Under the pieces are notes generated by a model. The model was not told the origin of the DNA. It worked only from the letters and a program-made list of their open reading frames with translations, and did not search any database. Positions 1 to 9,091 of a stretch of 64,000 nucleotides of DNA are shown piece by piece (position 1 is the stretch's first letter; every line of letters begins with the position of its first letter). The stretch comes from Falsiroseomonas selenitidurans (GTDB taxonomy: Bacteria > Pseudomonadota > Alphaproteobacteria > Acetobacterales > Acetobacteraceae). The translations under genes and the position numbers were made by a program. The stretch is taken from assembly GCF_012103215.1 (NCBI RefSeq), contig NZ_JAAVNE010000001.1, positions 62,001 to 126,000 on the forward strand. The letters run 5' to 3'.

Positions 1-377
1 GGCAGGCAGTCCTGCCCCAGCGAGATCACGTTCAGGCGCTGGTGCACCGCGCGATTCGACAGGTTCGCCATTCGCGCCAGCAGCACCTGGAGAAGATAGA
101 GCAGTCGCCCGGCATCCGGCTCCGGCATGCCGGCCGCACCCAGCGCCCCCGCCTTCGCCCGCAGATCGGCGATATCCTCCGCCGTTAGTCGCACCCGTGG
201 GCTGACGAAATAGCCGGCATAGGCGGCGCCGAAGGCGCCAGGGCGGCGATAGGCGCCCTCCTCCCCATCTTCCGCGACCTGCTGCCAATGCGCCGCAAGG
301 AAGGCGTCGAAGGCCGGGAAGCGGGCCTCCACCGTGGCCAGGAGTTCGGGAATCCGGTCGGGGGTCGCCAGGAACAT
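1..377 (-). CDS. Hypothetical protein, 5' part only
   Basis: An open frame runs leftward from ATG at 375-377 to the window edge without a stop, giving the first 125 residues. A GGAGAG Shine-Dalgarno sits 6 nt before the ATG, which supports this start. The N-terminal part is helical and hydrophilic with no signal peptide or membrane segment. The last visible residues read VISLGQDCL; this resembles the opening motif of DUF1796-type putative papain-like cysteine peptidases (a Leu-Gly then Asp-Cys pattern), but the match is short and the fold cannot be judged from the fragment. The gene diverges from the penicillin acylase gene at 526. Function unassigned. Confidence 0.6.
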   Translation of the reverse strand, partial: MFLATPDRIPELLATVEARFPAFDAFLAAHWQQVAEDGEEGAYRRPGAFGAAYAGYFVSPRVRLTAEDIADLRAKAGALGAAGMPEPDAGRLLYLLQVLLARMANLSNRAVHQRLNVISLGQDCL

Positions 378-525
378 GGAGCTCTCCGCGGGCGTGGAGT
401 CCAGGTGTCCGGCGCCGGCCGGCCTGGGTCAAGCGGCAGCGTGGCGCGGCGCGCGCGCCGCGGTCGTTGCGGCCCGCATCCCGTACCGCTTCCCTTCCTG
501 GCCCATCGGGTCCATCTGGCGCCCC

Positions 526-2871
526 ATGCGCTTTCTCCTCCGCCTCCTCGGCCGGCTGCTGCTGCTGGCCTTCATCCTGGCCGGCTTCGCCGCGGCCTTC
601 GCCATGGCCCTCGTCTTCACCTCCCTGCCCGATGCGCGGGAGGAGCTGGCGATCCCGACCCTGTCTGCGCCCGTCGCCATCACGCTGGACGGCCAGGGCA
701 TCCCCCGCATCCGCGCGGCGAATGAGCGCGACGCCGCGGTTGCCATGGGCTGGCTGCATGCGCGGGACCGCATGTTCCAGATGGAGGTGATGCGCCGCGG
801 CGCCGCCGGCCGCCTGGCGGAACTGGCCGGCCCCGCCGCGCTGCGGCTGGACCGATTCTCCCGCACCCTCGGCCTGCTGCCGCGCGCCGAGGCGGACCTC
901 GCGGCGCTGGATGCAACGACGCGCGACCTGCTGGATGCCTATGCGGAAGGGGTGAACGCGCTGCTGGCGGTGCGCGGGCGCCTGGCCGCGCCGGAATTCC
1001 TGGTGCTGGGGGAGCCGGAGCCCTGGAAGCCGGAGCATTCGCTGCTCTGGGGCAAGGTCATGGGCCTCTGGCTGTCCGGCAACTGGCGGCGGGAGCTGGA
1101 GCGTGCGGCGCTGGACGCGGCACTGCCGGCGGAGAAGGTGGAGGATCTGTGGCCGCGCGATGCCAGCCCGGGCCGCCCGGACCTCGCGGCGGCCCTGCCG
1201 CCCGGCCTCGATCTCGCCGGCCTGCTGCGGCAGGTGCCGGTGTTCGGAGAGGATGCGCCGCTGCCGGCCTCCGCCTCGAACGCCTGGGTGGTGGCGCCAC
1301 GGCGCAGCGCCAGCGGCGCGGCGCTGCTGGCCAGCGACCCGCATCTCGGCTTCAACGCCCCCGTCCTGTGGTACCTGGCGCGAATCGACCTGCCGGATGG
1401 CGCCTTCCGCGCCGGCGCCACCGCGCCCGGCGTGCCGGCCATCGTCATCGGCCGCAACCAGTCGCTCGCCTGGGGCTTCACCACCACCCATTCCGACACC
1501 CAGGACCTGTTCCTGGAACGCCTCGCCGGCCCCGACCACTACGAGACGCCGGACGGCCCCCGCCCCTTCACGGTGCGGGAGGAGGTCATCGCCGTGCGCG
1601 GGCAGGAGGCGCCGGAGCGCCTGCTTGTGCGGGAGACGCGGCACGGCCCCGTCGTCTCCGGCCTGGAGCCGAGGCTGGCGGAAAGCGCGGAGCATGTCTT
1701 CGCCGTCGCCATGGCCAACCTGGCGCCGGGGGACACCACGGCCACAGCGCTGCTGGCGCTGAACCGCGCCACCTCGGTGGCAGAGGCGCGGGCGGCGGCG
1801 GCCACCTTCTCCGCCCCGCCGCAGACCCTGCTGGTGGCGGATGCCGCCGGGCGCATCGCGCAATACCTGGTCGGCCGCACCCCGGTCCGGGCCGGTGGCG
1901 ATGGCAGCCTGCCGGGCCGCGGCTGGGATGGCAGCGCGGACTGGACCGGCTTCGTGCCCTTCGACGCCATGCCGCATGTCGAGGACCCGGAATCGGGCCA
2001 GATCGTCAACGCCAATGCCCGCCCGGCGCCGCCCGGCCATCCGGTGTTCCTCGGCCGGGACTGGTATGGGGATTGGCGCCTGCGGCGCATCCAGGCGCTG
2101 CTGGCCGCCCGTCCGCAGCACGACGCCGCCGGCTTCGCCGCCATGCAGAACGATGTGCTTTCCCTGCTGGCCGCCGAGATCCTGCCCGTGCTGCGGCAGG
2201 TTGTGCCGCCGGCGGGCCTGCCGGCACAGGCCCATGCGCTGCTGCGCGACTGGGACGGCACGATGCGCGCCGAGGCGCCGCAGCCGCTGATCCACCACGC
2301 CTGGCTGCACCACTTCGAGGCGCTGGCCCTGCGGGCGGGCGGGGCGCCGGAGGGCACGGGCGCCGGGCCGGAATTCCTCGCCCGCCTGCTGCTGGATCCC
2401 GCCCGCGGCGCGGCCTGGTGCGGGGCGGAGGGCTGCGGGCCGCTGCTCACCCGCGCGCTGGGCGAGGCGGCGGCGGAATTGGCCGCCGCCCATGGCAATG
2501 ACCCCGCCGCCTGGCGCTGGGGCGCCGCCCATGTCGCGCGCTTCGAGCACCCGCTGCTGCGCTTCGTGCCCCTGCTGGGCGCGGCCACGCGGCTGGAGGC
2601 GGCAACCGGTGGCGATGGCGAGACGATCTCCCGCGGCGGGATGCGCGGCAGCGGCACCAACCCCTTCCTGCACCAGCACGGCGCCGGGCTGCGGGCGGTG
2701 TTCGACCTGGCGGATCCGGACGGCACGCTGGCCATCATCGCCACCGGGCAATCCGGCCATCCGCTGTCGGATAATTTCGCCTCCCTGCTGCAACGATGGC
2801 AGGAAGGTGGCGTTCTTCGTCTCACGCGGCATCCTGAAATCGAGACGGGTGCCATCCGCCTGACACCGTGA
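526..2871 (+). CDS. Penicillin acylase family protein (Ntn hydrolase)
   Basis: 781 aa from ATG 526; the open frame extends upstream, but this start places a hydrophobic signal/anchor (residues about 5-28) at the N-terminus and avoids overlap with the divergent gene at 377. The S45 family is made as a precursor that cleaves itself in front of a serine, which then becomes the N-terminal nucleophile. Here that serine is Ser251 in the motif SNAW, followed by VVAP and DPHLGF, and later by GRNQSLAWGF, all typical of the family. The family hydrolyses amide bonds of beta-lactams, acyl-homoserine lactones or other N-acyl compounds; substrate cannot be inferred. Length fits quorum-quenching and penicillin acylases. 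Expected in the periplasm. No strong Shine-Dalgarno is visible. Confidence 0.93.
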   Translation: MRFLLRLLGRLLLLAFILAGFAAAFAMALVFTSLPDAREELAIPTLSAPVAITLDGQGIPRIRAANERDAAVAMGWLHARDRMFQMEVMRRGAAGRLAELAGPAALRLDRFSRTLGLLPRAEADLAALDATTRDLLDAYAEGVNALLAVRGRLAAPEFLVLGEPEPWKPEHSLLWGKVMGLWLSGNWRRELERAALDAALPAEKVEDLWPRDASPGRPDLAAALPPGLDLAGLLRQVPVFGEDAPLPASASNAWVVAPRRSASGAALLASDPHLGFNAPVLWYLARIDLPDGAFRAGATAPGVPAIVIGRNQSLAWGFTTTHSDTQDLFLERLAGPDHYETPDGPRPFTVREEVIAVRGQEAPERLLVRETRHGPVVSGLEPRLAESAEHVFAVAMANLAPGDTTATALLALNRATSVAEARAAAATFSAPPQTLLVADAAGRIAQYLVGRTPVRAGGDGSLPGRGWDGSADWTGFVPFDAMPHVEDPESGQIVNANARPAPPGHPVFLGRDWYGDWRLRRIQALLAARPQHDAAGFAAMQNDVLSLLAAEILPVLRQVVPPAGLPAQAHALLRDWDGTMRAEAPQPLIHHAWLHHFEALALRAGGAPEGTGAGPEFLARLLLDPARGAAWCGAEGCGPLLTRALGEAAAELAAAHGNDPAAWRWGAAHVARFEHPLLRFVPLLGAATRLEAATGGDGETISRGGMRGSGTNPFLHQHGAGLRAVFDLADPDGTLAIIATGQSGHPLSDNFASLLQRWQEGGVLRLTRHPEIETGAIRLTP

Positions 2872-2895
2872 ACCCGAATCGGAGCGTCCTGCACC

Positions 2896-3381
2896 GTGCC
2901 CGCCCCCCCAAGCCCTTTCGATGGCGTGCTGTGGCGCCGCATCGCCGCCTGGGTGGTGGATGCGGCGCTGCTGCTGGTGCTGTCCTGGCTGATCTGGGGC
3001 GGTGCGGCGCTCGCGGCGGTGCCGACGCTTGGCCTGCTGGGCGGGCTGCTGCTGCTGCCCTGGGCGCTGCTGCTGCCGATCCTCTATGGCACGCTGAGCA
3101 TCGGCTCCACCCTATCGGCCACGCCCGGGCAGGCGCTGCTGGGGCTGACCGTCCGTTCGGAGGCGGATGGCGCGCCGCCCAGCCTCGGCCAGGCGCTGAC
3201 GGCGACGGTGCTCCACGCGCTTTCCTGGGCTGCCGGGGGCCTGCCGCTGCTGGCGCCGCTGTTCTCCACCCGGCGGCGCACGCTGCACGACCTGTTCTCC
3301 GGCACGCTGGTGCTGCGGGTGGACGCGCTGGCCCGGTCAATCCCGGCGCGGCCGGACCACCATGACGGCTCGCTCGCCTGA
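2896..3381 (+). CDS. RDD family membrane protein
   Basis: 161 aa from a GTG with GGAG 11 nt upstream. The RDD signature is seen in order: WRRIAAWVVDAALL near residue 13, a small-residue-rich hydrophobic pair of helices (about 15-65), ATPGQALLGLTV near 75, and RRRTLHDLFSGT near 127. Three or four membrane segments are predicted by eye. RDD proteins are small integral membrane proteins of mostly unknown role; some act in ion or solute exchange. The end overlaps the start of bpt by 20 nt, so the two are probably co-transcribed. It begins 25 bp after the penicillin acylase stop. Confidence 0.85.
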   Translation: MPAPPSPFDGVLWRRIAAWVVDAALLLVLSWLIWGGAALAAVPTLGLLGGLLLLPWALLLPILYGTLSIGSTLSATPGQALLGLTVRSEADGAPPSLGQALTATVLHALSWAAGGLPLLAPLFSTRRRTLHDLFSGTLVLRVDALARSIPARPDHHDGSLA

Positions 3382-4231
3382 TACGGTTGCCGCGGCGCAG
3401 GCGGTGGTTGATTTGCGACGGCTGAGCGCGGAGACTACGCCCAAGCCAATGCTGCATCGCCCCACACGCCGTCCGCAATTCTTCTACACCACCGCGCCGC
3501 TGCCCTGCCCTTATCTGGCCGGCCGGACGGAGCGGAAGATCGTCACCGAGCTGGCTGGCTCGGAGGCGGAAATGCTGCACGACCGGCTCTCCCGCGCCGG
3601 ATTCCGCCGCAGCCACAACATCGCCTATTCCCCGGTCTGCCCCGGCTGCCGCGCCTGCATCCCCATCCGCATCGTCGCCGATGCCTTCCAGCCGGACCGC
3701 ACGCAGCGCAAGCTGATCCGCGCCAATGCCGACCTGACCACGGCGGAACTGCCGGCGCGGGCAAGTGCCGAGCAGTTCAGCCTTTTCCAGCGCTACCAGG
3801 GCGCGCGGCATGGCGATGGCGACATGGCGGCGATGGGCTTCTACGACTATCGCGCCATGGTCGAGGACACGCCGATCACCACGGGGGTGGTGGAATTCCG
3901 CGACCCCGCCGGCAAGCTGCTCGGCGCCTGCCTGACGGATTGGCTGAGCGACGGGCTTTCCGCCGTCTATTCCTTCTTCGAGCCGGAGGCGGCGCGGCGC
4001 AGCCTGGGCACCTACACCATCCTGTGGCTGGTCGCCCGCGCCCGCGCCCTGGGCCTGCCCTATGTGTATCTGGGCTACTGGGTGCCGCAGAGCGCCAAGA
4101 TGACCTACAAATCCCGCTTCCGCCCCAGCGAGACCCTCTCGGGCGGCGTCTGGCGCGTGCTGCCGGAAGACCCGGCGGAGATGGCGGATCAGACGCCGGA
4201 AAACCGCGCCAAGCTCAGCGTCGGGGATTGA
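3362..4231 (+). CDS. bpt: Leucyl (aspartate/glutamate) tRNA-protein transferase Bpt
   Basis: 289 aa. Bacterial Bpt proteins transfer leucine from Leu-tRNA to N-terminal Asp or Glu of proteins, marking them for ClpS/ClpAP in the N-degron pathway; they are homologous to eukaryotic arginyltransferase ATE1 and are often so named. Visible family marks: FFYTTAPLPCPYL near residue 41, the cysteine cluster C93-x2-C96-x2-C99 within CPGCRACIPIR, DGDM near 150, GVVEFRD near 180, and the C-terminal YLGYWV and MTYKSRF blocks. It is about 30 residues longer at the N-terminus than most relatives; Met30 (3449) is an alternative start, though neither has a clear Shine-Dalgarno. Overlaps the RDD gene. Confidence 0.93.
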   Translation: MTARSPDTVAAAQAVVDLRRLSAETTPKPMLHRPTRRPQFFYTTAPLPCPYLAGRTERKIVTELAGSEAEMLHDRLSRAGFRRSHNIAYSPVCPGCRACIPIRIVADAFQPDRTQRKLIRANADLTTAELPARASAEQFSLFQRYQGARHGDGDMAAMGFYDYRAMVEDTPITTGVVEFRDPAGKLLGACLTDWLSDGLSAVYSFFEPEAARRSLGTYTILWLVARARALGLPYVYLGYWVPQSAKMTYKSRFRPSETLSGGVWRVLPEDPAEMADQTPENRAKLSVGD

Positions 4232-4246
4232 GCCCCGCCGCCGCCC

Positions 4247-5389
4247 TCAGGCCAGGAGGGCGTGGCGGCTGCGTTCCGCCTCGGTCTGCAGGGCGGCTTC
4301 CAGCGCGGTGAAGGGCGGCGCGGCGCCGGACAGCAGCGCGGCGATGGCGGCGCGGGCCTTCACATCATTGCGGTACCATTGGTGCTGCACCACGTCCCAT
4401 TCCGTGCCGCCCTTGGCCAGGATCCGGTCGCGGCTGCCCCAGTCGAGCCCGGCGAAGCAATCCACCACCTGCACCGCCTCCGGCAGCCCAGCCAGCGAGG
4501 CCGGGCCGTAATGGCCGAGACGGCGATTGCCATTGGCGATCTTGCTGAGCTTCGACAGCGTGGTGTCCTGGCTGGTCAGCACGCAGACGCGCTCCGCCAG
4601 TTGCGGCAGCAGGCGCATCGGCTGGCCCGGCTCGAAGCAGGTGCTCTCGACATCGGCGGCCACCAGCAGCGCCTGGGCGAACAGCCCGCCGAGCTCGCGC
4701 GTCAGCAGCCCGTTGTTCATCGCCGCCAGGCCGCTGGCCAGGGCGTGGTTGCCCATGCTGTGCGCCAGCAGCGCCAGGCGCGGCGCGCCGGCCCGCTGCC
4801 GGGCGCGCCACACCTCCCGCAGCAGGCGGGCCACCGCCGGGCCGGCGGCGGTCGCGTCCCTCTGGTCGTCCAGGTACTGCGTCGCCACCCCGGCTTCCTC
4901 CTCCAGCCGCGACAGGTCGATCACCTGCCCGTCGGAGGGCCAGGAGAAGGCGAGGATCGCCAGGTCCAGCTTCGCGTCGGCGTAGAACTCCTCGATCTGC
5001 GCGGCACGCTGCATCGCGTCGCTGAAACTGTTGGCAAAGCCGTGGATGAACAGCAGCGGCAGCGCGCCGCGGGCGGCCGCCCCGGCCAGCCAGCCATCCA
5101 GCACGCGGGCGCAGGCGCCGTGGTCGGGGTCCTTGAAGTCGTCATCGCCGTCGATCGCCGGCGCGCGCAGCAATTGCCGCGGCGCCTCGGTCTCGATCGG
5201 ATCGCCCACCCAGCTGATCTCGACCTGGCCAAGCCAGAGCTGGCGGGCGCCGGCCTTGCCTTCCGCCGCATCCTTGCCGAAGCCCTCGGACAGTTTTTCC
5301 CGGTTGGTGGCGAAGCTGATGGTGGTGCTGTGCCTGGCTGGCTTCACGGCCGGCTTCACGGCCGGCTTGCTGGCGCTGCGCTTCGGCAT
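4247..5389 (-). CDS. Alpha/beta hydrolase of the DUF900 family
   Basis: 380 aa. DUF900 proteins are cytoplasmic or exported alpha/beta hydrolases of unknown substrate. The N-terminus carries a short Lys-Pro-Ala-Val repeat (residues 8-18) that could be a linker rather than a signal. The STTISFATNR block near 21 is typical of the family start. The oxyanion motif FIHGFANSF lies at 114-122 and the nucleophile elbow AHSMGN at 209-214 gives Ser211. The region near residue 295 (NGNRRLGHYGP) also matches relatives. It converges with bpt over only 15 bp and diverges from panC. No obvious functional partner. Confidence 0.85.
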   Translation of the reverse strand: MPKRSASKPAVKPAVKPARHSTTISFATNREKLSEGFGKDAAEGKAGARQLWLGQVEISWVGDPIETEAPRQLLRAPAIDGDDDFKDPDHGACARVLDGWLAGAAARGALPLLFIHGFANSFSDAMQRAAQIEEFYADAKLDLAILAFSWPSDGQVIDLSRLEEEAGVATQYLDDQRDATAAGPAVARLLREVWRARQRAGAPRLALLAHSMGNHALASGLAAMNNGLLTRELGGLFAQALLVAADVESTCFEPGQPMRLLPQLAERVCVLTSQDTTLSKLSKIANGNRRLGHYGPASLAGLPEAVQVVDCFAGLDWGSRDRILAKGGTEWDVVQHQWYRNDVKARAAIAALLSGAAPPFTALEAALQTEAERSRHALLA

Positions 5390-5554
5390 GGACCCACCCC
5401 CGGTTGCGGCGGCATCCGATCATGCGCGGGCCGGCGCTGTCCAGGCGCATGTGCTGGCCGGCGAACTGCCCTGCGCCAGCTGCGCTGGACCTGCGGCGGC
5501 AGGCCCGCGAGCCTGCGGTGCTGTCATGGGGAGCCTCGACATGGAGCTGGGCCG

Positions 5555-6382
5555 ATGCTGATCCTGCGCGACCTGCAGGCGCTGCGGCGCGCCAGGGCCG
5601 AGGCGTGCGCCGGCGCGCGCCGCCTGGCGCTGGTGCCGACCATGGGGGCGTTGCACCAGGGCCACCTGGCACTGGTGGCGGCGGCGCGCGCGGCGGCGGA
5701 GACGGTGGCGGTTTCCATCTTCGTCAACCCGCTGCAGTTCAACCCGGCCGAGGACCTGTCCCGCTACCCGCGCGACGAGGAAGGCGACCTGGCCAAGCTC
5801 GAATCCGCCGGGTGCGACCTGGTGTGGATGCCGGACGTGCCGACCATGTACCCGCCCGGCAGCGCCACGCGCATCGAGGTCGCCGGCCCGGCCCAGGGGT
5901 ATGAGGGCGCGGTGCGGCCGGAGCATTTCCGCGGCGTCGCCACCGTCTGCACCAAGCTGTTCAGCCAGACCCAGGCGGATGTGGCGGTGTTCGGGGAGAA
6001 GGATTGGCAGCAGCTGCAGGTGATCAACCGCGTCGTCGCCGACCTCGACCTGCCGGTTCGCATCCTGCCGCACCCCACGGTGCGGGAGGGTGATGGCCTG
6101 GCCTGTTCCTCCCGCAACCAGCTTCTGGGGCCGGCGGAACGCGCCCTGGCGCCCCTGCTGCCGCGCACCATGCAGGTGGCGCTGGATGCCATCCGCGCCG
6201 GCGCCGCCCCGGCGGCCGAATTGGCGCGGGCGGAGGCCCGGCTGCGGGGGGCCGGATTCGCGCCGGACTACCTGGCGCTGGTGGAACCCGCGACGCTGAC
6301 CCCCTGGCAAGGCGGGCCGGGCCGGCTGCTGGCGGCGGCCCGGCTGGGCGCGGTGCGGCTGCTGGACAACATGGCGCTGTAG
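5555..6382 (+). CDS. panC: Pantothenate synthetase
   Basis: 275 aa from ATG 5555, with GGAG in front; the longer open frame upstream is antisense to the hydrolase gene and is not used. PanC condenses pantoate and beta-alanine with ATP to give pantothenate, the precursor of CoA, through a pantoyl-adenylate. It shows the nucleotide-binding PTMGALHQGH motif near residue 28, VSIFVNPLQFNP near 54, VFGEKDWQQL near 145, and the CSSRNQLL block near 184. Length matches the family. panB and panD are not in the window, so the pathway genes are dispersed. It reads away from the DUF900 hydrolase and towards yraN. Confidence 0.97.
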   Translation: MLILRDLQALRRARAEACAGARRLALVPTMGALHQGHLALVAAARAAAETVAVSIFVNPLQFNPAEDLSRYPRDEEGDLAKLESAGCDLVWMPDVPTMYPPGSATRIEVAGPAQGYEGAVRPEHFRGVATVCTKLFSQTQADVAVFGEKDWQQLQVINRVVADLDLPVRILPHPTVREGDGLACSSRNQLLGPAERALAPLLPRTMQVALDAIRAGAAPAAELARAEARLRGAGFAPDYLALVEPATLTPWQGGPGRLLAAARLGAVRLLDNMAL

Positions 6383-6434
6383 CGCGCGCCCCTCATACCC
6401 GGCGCAGGAAGGTTTCACCTTCGTGCGCCGCCTG

Positions 6435-6806
6435 TCAGCCCTGCCGGATCGCATCGGCGATGCGGCGGAGGCGGCCGGCGGCGTCCACCAGCAGCAGGTC
6501 GAAGCGCACGCCGGCCGCGCCATGGCCGGGGTTGGCCGCCATCCAGGCCTCGCCGGCTGCCAGAAGCCGGGCCTGCTGGCGCGGCGCCAGGGCCTGCGCC
6601 GCCCCGGCCAGCGTGGCCCGGGCCTTGACCTCGACGAAGACCAGCAGCCCGTCGCGTTCCACCACCAGGTCGATCTCGCCGGCAGCGGTGCGGCAGCGGC
6701 GCGCCAGCGGCGCAAATCCCTCCGCCACCAGCGCGGCCTCGGCCAGCGCTTCCGCCTGGCGGCCGCGTGCCTCGGTGGCGCGGCGGATGGCAAGTCGTTC
6801 GTGCAT
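6435..6806 (-). CDS. yraN: YraN family (UPF0102) endonuclease-like protein
   Basis: 123 aa. UPF0102 proteins have a restriction-endonuclease-like fold; the role is uncertain, with Holliday-junction-type processing suggested by the fold. The core motif is visible as GEIDLVVERDGLLVFVEVK, where Glu, Asp and Glu-x-Lys form the usual catalytic set (about residues 43-61). The N-terminal RRATEARGRQAEALA block is also characteristic. In many proteobacteria yraN follows rsmI or lies near lppC; here it instead diverges from gamma-glutamyltransferase with only 34 bp between them, so promoters must overlap or lie inside the genes. Confidence 0.92.
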   Translation of the reverse strand: MHERLAIRRATEARGRQAEALAEAALVAEGFAPLARRCRTAAGEIDLVVERDGLLVFVEVKARATLAGAAQALAPRQQARLLAAGEAWMAANPGHGAAGVRFDLLLVDAAGRLRRIADAIRQG

Positions 6807-6840
6807 CGCCTAGTCTGTGCACAACCGCACGGTGAACCCA

Positions 6841-8520
6841 ATGCGCGCTGTCCTGCTCTGCCTCGTCTTCCTGCTGCCCAGCCTGGCGGAGGCGCAGCCG
6901 GCACGGCGCCACATGGTGGCCGCGGCCAATCCGCTGGCGGCGGATGCCGGCCTCGCCATGCTGCGGCAGGGCGGCAGCGCCGTGGATGCGGCGGTGGCCA
7001 CCGCGGTGATGCTGACACTGGTGGAGCCGCAGGCCAGCGGCATCGGCGGCGGCGCGCTGCTGCTGCATTTCGATGCCGAGACCCGCGCCCTGTCCGGCTG
7101 GGACGGGCGGGAGGCGGCGCCGCAGGCCGCCACCCCCGGCCTGTTCCTGCGCCCGGACGGCACGCCGATGCGCTTTCCGGAGGCGATGGAAGGCGGCCGC
7201 AGCGTCGGCGTTCCCGGCCTGCTGCGGATGCTGGAGGCGGTGCACCGGGACCAGGGCCGCCTGCCCTGGGCGGCGCTGATGCAGCCGGCCATCGATTTGG
7301 CCGAATCGGGCTTCCCCGTGCCGCCCCGCATGGCCGCCGCCATCGCCGCCAACGCCGATTCGCTGCGCCGCGACCCGGGCGCGGCGGCCTATTTCTTCAC
7401 CACCGAAGGCGCGCCCCTGCCCGCCGGCCACCTGCTGCGCAACCCGGCCCTGGCCGAGACCCTGCGGCAGGTCGCGGCGCAGGGCGCCGATGCGCTGCAT
7501 CGCGGCCCGATCGCGGCCGCCATCGCCGCCGCCGTGCAGCGCCACCGCAACCCGGGCGGCATGGATGAGGCCGACCTGGCCGGCTACGCGCCGCAGCGCC
7601 GCGCCCCGGTATGTGCCCGCTATCGCCTTCATTTCGTCTGCGGCTTCGGCCCGCCGAGTTCAGGCGGCGTCGCGGTCGGGCAGATCCTCGGCGTTCTGGA
7701 GCATTTCGACCTGGCGCGGCTGGACCCCGCGGGGGCCGATGCGGCGCATCTCCTGGGCGAGGCCGGGCGGCTCGCCTTCGCCGACCGCAACCTTTACCTG
7801 GCGGATGCGGATTTCGTGCCGGTGCCGCTGCGCGGCCTGCTGGAACCCGCCTACCTGACCCAGCGCGCCCAGTTGGTGGACCGCGACCGCGCCATGGCCC
7901 CGCCGCGCGCCGGCAACCCGCGCTGGCGGGAAGTGCGGCTGGCGCCGCAGCCGATGGAGCAGGAAGCCGGCACCTCCCACATCTCGGTGGTCGATGGCTT
8001 CGGCGATGCGGTGTCCGTCACCACCACGATCGAGGCGGTGATGGGCAGCCGCCTGTTCCTGCATGGCTTCCTGCTGAACAACGAGCTGACCGATTTCAGC
8101 TTCCTCCCCGAAGCCAATGGCCGGCCGGTGGCCAACCGGGTGCAGCCGGGCAAGCGCCCGCGTTCCTCCATGTCGCCCACCATCGTGCTGGATGGATCCG
8201 GCCTGCCCGTCCTGCTGCTGGGCTCGGCCGGCGGGGCGCGCATCATCGGCCATGTGGCGCAGAGCCTGGTGGCGATGCTGGATTGGGACATGCCGCCGGC
8301 CCAGGCGCTTGCCCTGCCGCGCATCGGCGTGGTCGGCGTCGCCGCGGTGGAGCTGGAGGCCGGCACCCCGGCCGCCGCCCTGGCCCCGGCGCTGGAAGCG
8401 CGCGGCCATCGCGTTGACGTGCGCGCGATCAACTCCGGCCTGACCGCGATCCGCCTCACGCCGCAGGGTATGCTGGGCGCGGCCGATCCGCGGCGCGAGG
8501 GCGTGGCCCTCGGCGATTGA
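6841..8520 (+). CDS. ggt: Gamma-glutamyltransferase
   Basis: 559 aa from ATG 6841; the open frame starts at 6817 but this ATG heads a clean signal peptide ([19 protein letters not shown]). The enzyme is a periplasmic Ntn hydrolase that cleaves and transfers the gamma-glutamyl group of glutathione. The precursor splits before a threonine; here Thr378 in GTSHISVVD. Family marks include [10 protein letters not shown] near 40, GIGGGALLL near 70, [14 protein letters not shown] near 400, and [11 protein letters not shown] and GSAGGARI further on. The length is normal. A peptide importer lies nearby at 9,092-14,689, which could take up the cysteinyl-glycine it releases; this is only a positional suggestion. 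Confidence 0.96.
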   Translation: MRAVLLCLVFLLPSLAEAQPARRHMVAAANPLAADAGLAMLRQGGSAVDAAVATAVMLTLVEPQASGIGGGALLLHFDAETRALSGWDGREAAPQAATPGLFLRPDGTPMRFPEAMEGGRSVGVPGLLRMLEAVHRDQGRLPWAALMQPAIDLAESGFPVPPRMAAAIAANADSLRRDPGAAAYFFTTEGAPLPAGHLLRNPALAETLRQVAAQGADALHRGPIAAAIAAAVQRHRNPGGMDEADLAGYAPQRRAPVCARYRLHFVCGFGPPSSGGVAVGQILGVLEHFDLARLDPAGADAAHLLGEAGRLAFADRNLYLADADFVPVPLRGLLEPAYLTQRAQLVDRDRAMAPPRAGNPRWREVRLAPQPMEQEAGTSHISVVDGFGDAVSVTTTIEAVMGSRLFLHGFLLNNELTDFSFLPEANGRPVANRVQPGKRPRSSMSPTIVLDGSGLPVLLLGSAGGARIIGHVAQSLVAMLDWDMPPAQALALPRIGVVGVAAVELEAGTPAAALAPALEARGHRVDVRAINSGLTAIRLTPQGMLGAADPRREGVALGD

Positions 8521-8561
8521 GGCCGCGCCGGCGCACCGCCCGGCCGAGGAAGGAAACACCG

Positions 8562-9047
8562 ATGCGACGCCTGCTTGCCTGCCTCATGCTTTGTGCCAGC
8601 CCGCTGCCCTTCGGCGCCGGCCTGGCGATCGCGGCGGAGGACACGGTCGAGATCGGCCATGTGAACACGGCCATCACCAATCTCGGCCTGACCCGCAGCC
8701 ACCGCGTGGTGGTGGAGCGCTTCACGGACCCGGAGGTGCGCGGCGTCTCCTGCTACATCAGTCAGGCCCGCACCGGCGGGCTTTCCGGCATGCTCGGCGT
8801 GGCCGAGGACCCAGCGCGCTTCGCCCTGACCTGCACCGCGACCGGCCCGGTGGAAGTGCAGCCCGGTGCCCGCCGAGGCGAACGGGGAGAGGTGGTGTTC
8901 GAAAGCAGCACCAGCCTGTTCTTCAAGGAAACCCGCGTGCACCGCTTCCTGGACACCGACCGCAACGCGGTGGTGTACCTGGCCTGGAGCACCCGGCTGA
9001 TCGACGGCTCGCCCTTCAACGCGGTGGCGGTGGTGCCGGTGCGGTAG
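8562..9047 (+). CDS. creA: CreA family protein
   Basis: 161 aa from ATG 8562, with AGGAAGGAAA just upstream; longer frames are not needed. A signal peptide (about residues 1-25, ending near AIAAE) suggests export. The rest matches the CreA family of small periplasmic proteins of unknown function: IGHVNTAITNLGLTRSH near 30, DPEVRGVSCYISQA near 56, and the block GEVVFESSTSLFFKETRVHR near 107. In enterobacteria creA heads the creABCD locus, but no creB, C or D is seen here, as is usual in alphaproteobacteria. It lies 41 bp after ggt and ends at a strong hairpin. Confidence 0.9.
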   Translation: MRRLLACLMLCASPLPFGAGLAIAAEDTVEIGHVNTAITNLGLTRSHRVVVERFTDPEVRGVSCYISQARTGGLSGMLGVAEDPARFALTCTATGPVEVQPGARRGERGEVVFESSTSLFFKETRVHRFLDTDRNAVVYLAWSTRLIDGSPFNAVAVVPVR

Positions 9048-9052
9048 ACGGG

Positions 9053-9086
9053 CGAAGCCCTTCCCCCCCACGGGGGAAAGGGCTTC
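9053..9086. terminator. Bidirectional hairpin between convergent creA and dppF
   Basis: CGAAGCCCTT plus a C-run pairs with a G-run plus AAAGGGCTTCG, about 15 bp of stem with one bulge and a loop of only a few bases. It fills the 44-bp gap between two convergent stops, so it can end transcripts from both sides. There is no long T-tract. Confidence 0.75.
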
Positions 9087-9091
9087 GGCGG

